NCBI RefSeq assembly: GCF_005503695.1 | Contig: NZ_SCMU01000003.1 | Location: forward strand, 124,001-188,000 | Reading direction: 5' to 3' | Length of the DNA: 64,000 nucleotides | Source of the DNA: Sphingopyxis sp. 2PD | Lineage (GTDB): Bacteria; Pseudomonadota; Alphaproteobacteria; Sphingomonadales; Sphingomonadaceae | Shown: positions 63,778-64,000 of the stretch, piece after piece | How the letters are laid out: every line of letters begins with the position of its first letter | Position numbering within the stretch: position 1 is the stretch's first letter | Notes under the pieces: model-generated | The model's input: the letters and a program-made list of their open reading frames with translations, nothing else | Told to the model about the DNA's origin: nothing | The model's database searches: none | Position numbers and translations under genes: made by a program

Positions 63778-63810
63778 CCGTCATTGCGCGCGCAGCGAAG
63801 CAATGACGGG
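63778..63810. repeat. Palindrome related to family I, after ftsB
   Basis: CCGTCATTGC (63778-63787) and GCAATGACGG (63800-63809) with CGCGCGCAGCGAA between. It starts a few bases after the ftsB stop on the reverse strand and before the pdhA promoter. Confidence 0.75.
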
Positions 63811-63817
63811 CGGCGGC

Positions 63818-64000
63818 TTACTTCGCCGCAGGCTCCATCGGAATGATATATTCATCCTGATGATAGGCGCCCAGCTTTTCGCGCACATATTCCTCGGCCA
63901 GATCAGGATCGACGCTGCGCCGGTCAAGCAGATTGACCCGGTTCTGAAGCTCGCTTTCCTTCTTCGCGAGCTCGCTCAGCACAACGCGCTTCTTTTCGAC
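63818..64000 (-). CDS. ftsB: Septum formation initiator FtsB/DivIC family, C-terminal part
   Basis: The last 60 residues read VEKKRVVLSELAKKESELQN then RVNLLDRRSVDPDLAEEYVR and EKLGAYHQDEYIIPMEPAAK, ending in TAA at 63818. The coiled coil followed by DPDLAEEYVREKLG is the FtsB/DivIC signature. The membrane helix and start are beyond the window. FtsB joins FtsL and FtsQ in the divisome. Upstream of pdhA in the same direction, a common order in sphingomonads. Confidence 0.85.
   Translation of the reverse strand, partial: VEKKRVVLSELAKKESELQNRVNLLDRRSVDPDLAEEYVREKLGAYHQDEYIIPMEPAAK

Overview
The window is one stretch of a high-GC chromosome from an alphaproteobacterium of the order Sphingomonadales, most like Sphingopyxis or a close relative. 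The grounds are gene content (PrsK/PrsR regulators, a lipoyl-PdhB fusion, a DUF4893 lipoprotein, DUF2794, UrcA, a RamB-like regulator beside a long isocitrate lyase, PstA with a long N-terminal insert), an alphaproteobacterial LexA box (GAAC-N7-GAAC) before uvrA, PHO boxes of the CTGTCAT-N4-CTGTCAT type, and several families of long palindromic repeats in the gaps. I see no rRNA, tRNA, CRISPR array, prophage or insertion sequence. The window cuts one gene at each end.

Layout. 1-5.2 kb: a partial NnrU-like membrane protein, then a reverse-strand operon of a proton-dependent oligopeptide transporter and two amidohydrolases; the last lacks the usual HxH metal motif and has a palindromic repeat inside its signal-peptide region. 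5.4-6.4 kb: a nitroreductase and a small GntR regulator. 6.6-14.5 kb: an exopolysaccharide and regulatory block: EpsB-type sugar transferase, PrsK sensor kinase, PrsR sigma-54 activator and a TPR lipoprotein in one operon, with mannose-1-phosphate guanylyltransferase divergent from it. 14.5-17.3 kb: an HD-GYP protein and a class 3 lipase. 17.4-20.6 kb: a RamB/ScfR-like regulator divergent from isocitrate lyase (glyoxylate shunt). 20.6-22.9 kb: TerC, a DUF465 protein, a structured non-coding stretch and a crotonase. 23-28.2 kb: a membrane-anchored LuxR-type HTH protein, an M20 amidohydrolase, a DUF4893 lipoprotein, and 3-hydroxybutyrate dehydrogenase with a patatin. 28.3-32.8 kb: a YpfJ-like metalloprotease, another amidohydrolase and an S9 peptidase. 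32.9-37.6 kb: valS and a LytS/LytTR two-component pair. 37.6-43 kb: UrcA, two small unknown proteins, a divergent BCCT transporter and an M13 metalloprotease. 43.1-49 kb: uvrA under an SOS box, an unknown protein, a small membrane protein, and a MltR-like protein followed by an antibiotic-biosynthesis-type monooxygenase. 49-57 kb: the phosphate-starvation block pstS-pstC-pstA-pstB-phoU-phoB with a convergent OprP/O-like porin; PHO boxes lie before pstS and before the porin. 57-64 kb: an SDR, a membrane protein, DUF2794 with serine acetyltransferase, a degenerate phytoene-synthase-family protein, pdhB-pdhA and the 3' end of ftsB.

Working together: the clearest circuits are (i) phosphate uptake, where PhoB made at the end of the operon should act on the boxes in front of pstS and the porin; (ii) C2/fatty-acid carbon entry, where a RamB-like protein faces isocitrate lyase, with polyhydroxybutyrate-linked genes (bdhA, patatin) nearby; (iii) extracellular polysaccharide, where a sensor/sigma-54 activator pair is transcribed with its own glycosyl-carrier transferase; (iv) a high density of secreted or periplasmic peptidases and amidohydrolases (M13, M20, S9, YpfJ-like, four amidohydrolase-type proteins) plus a peptide transporter, which fits an oligotroph that lives on peptides. 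Most gaps between genes hold a large palindrome, and these fall into at least eight sequence families.
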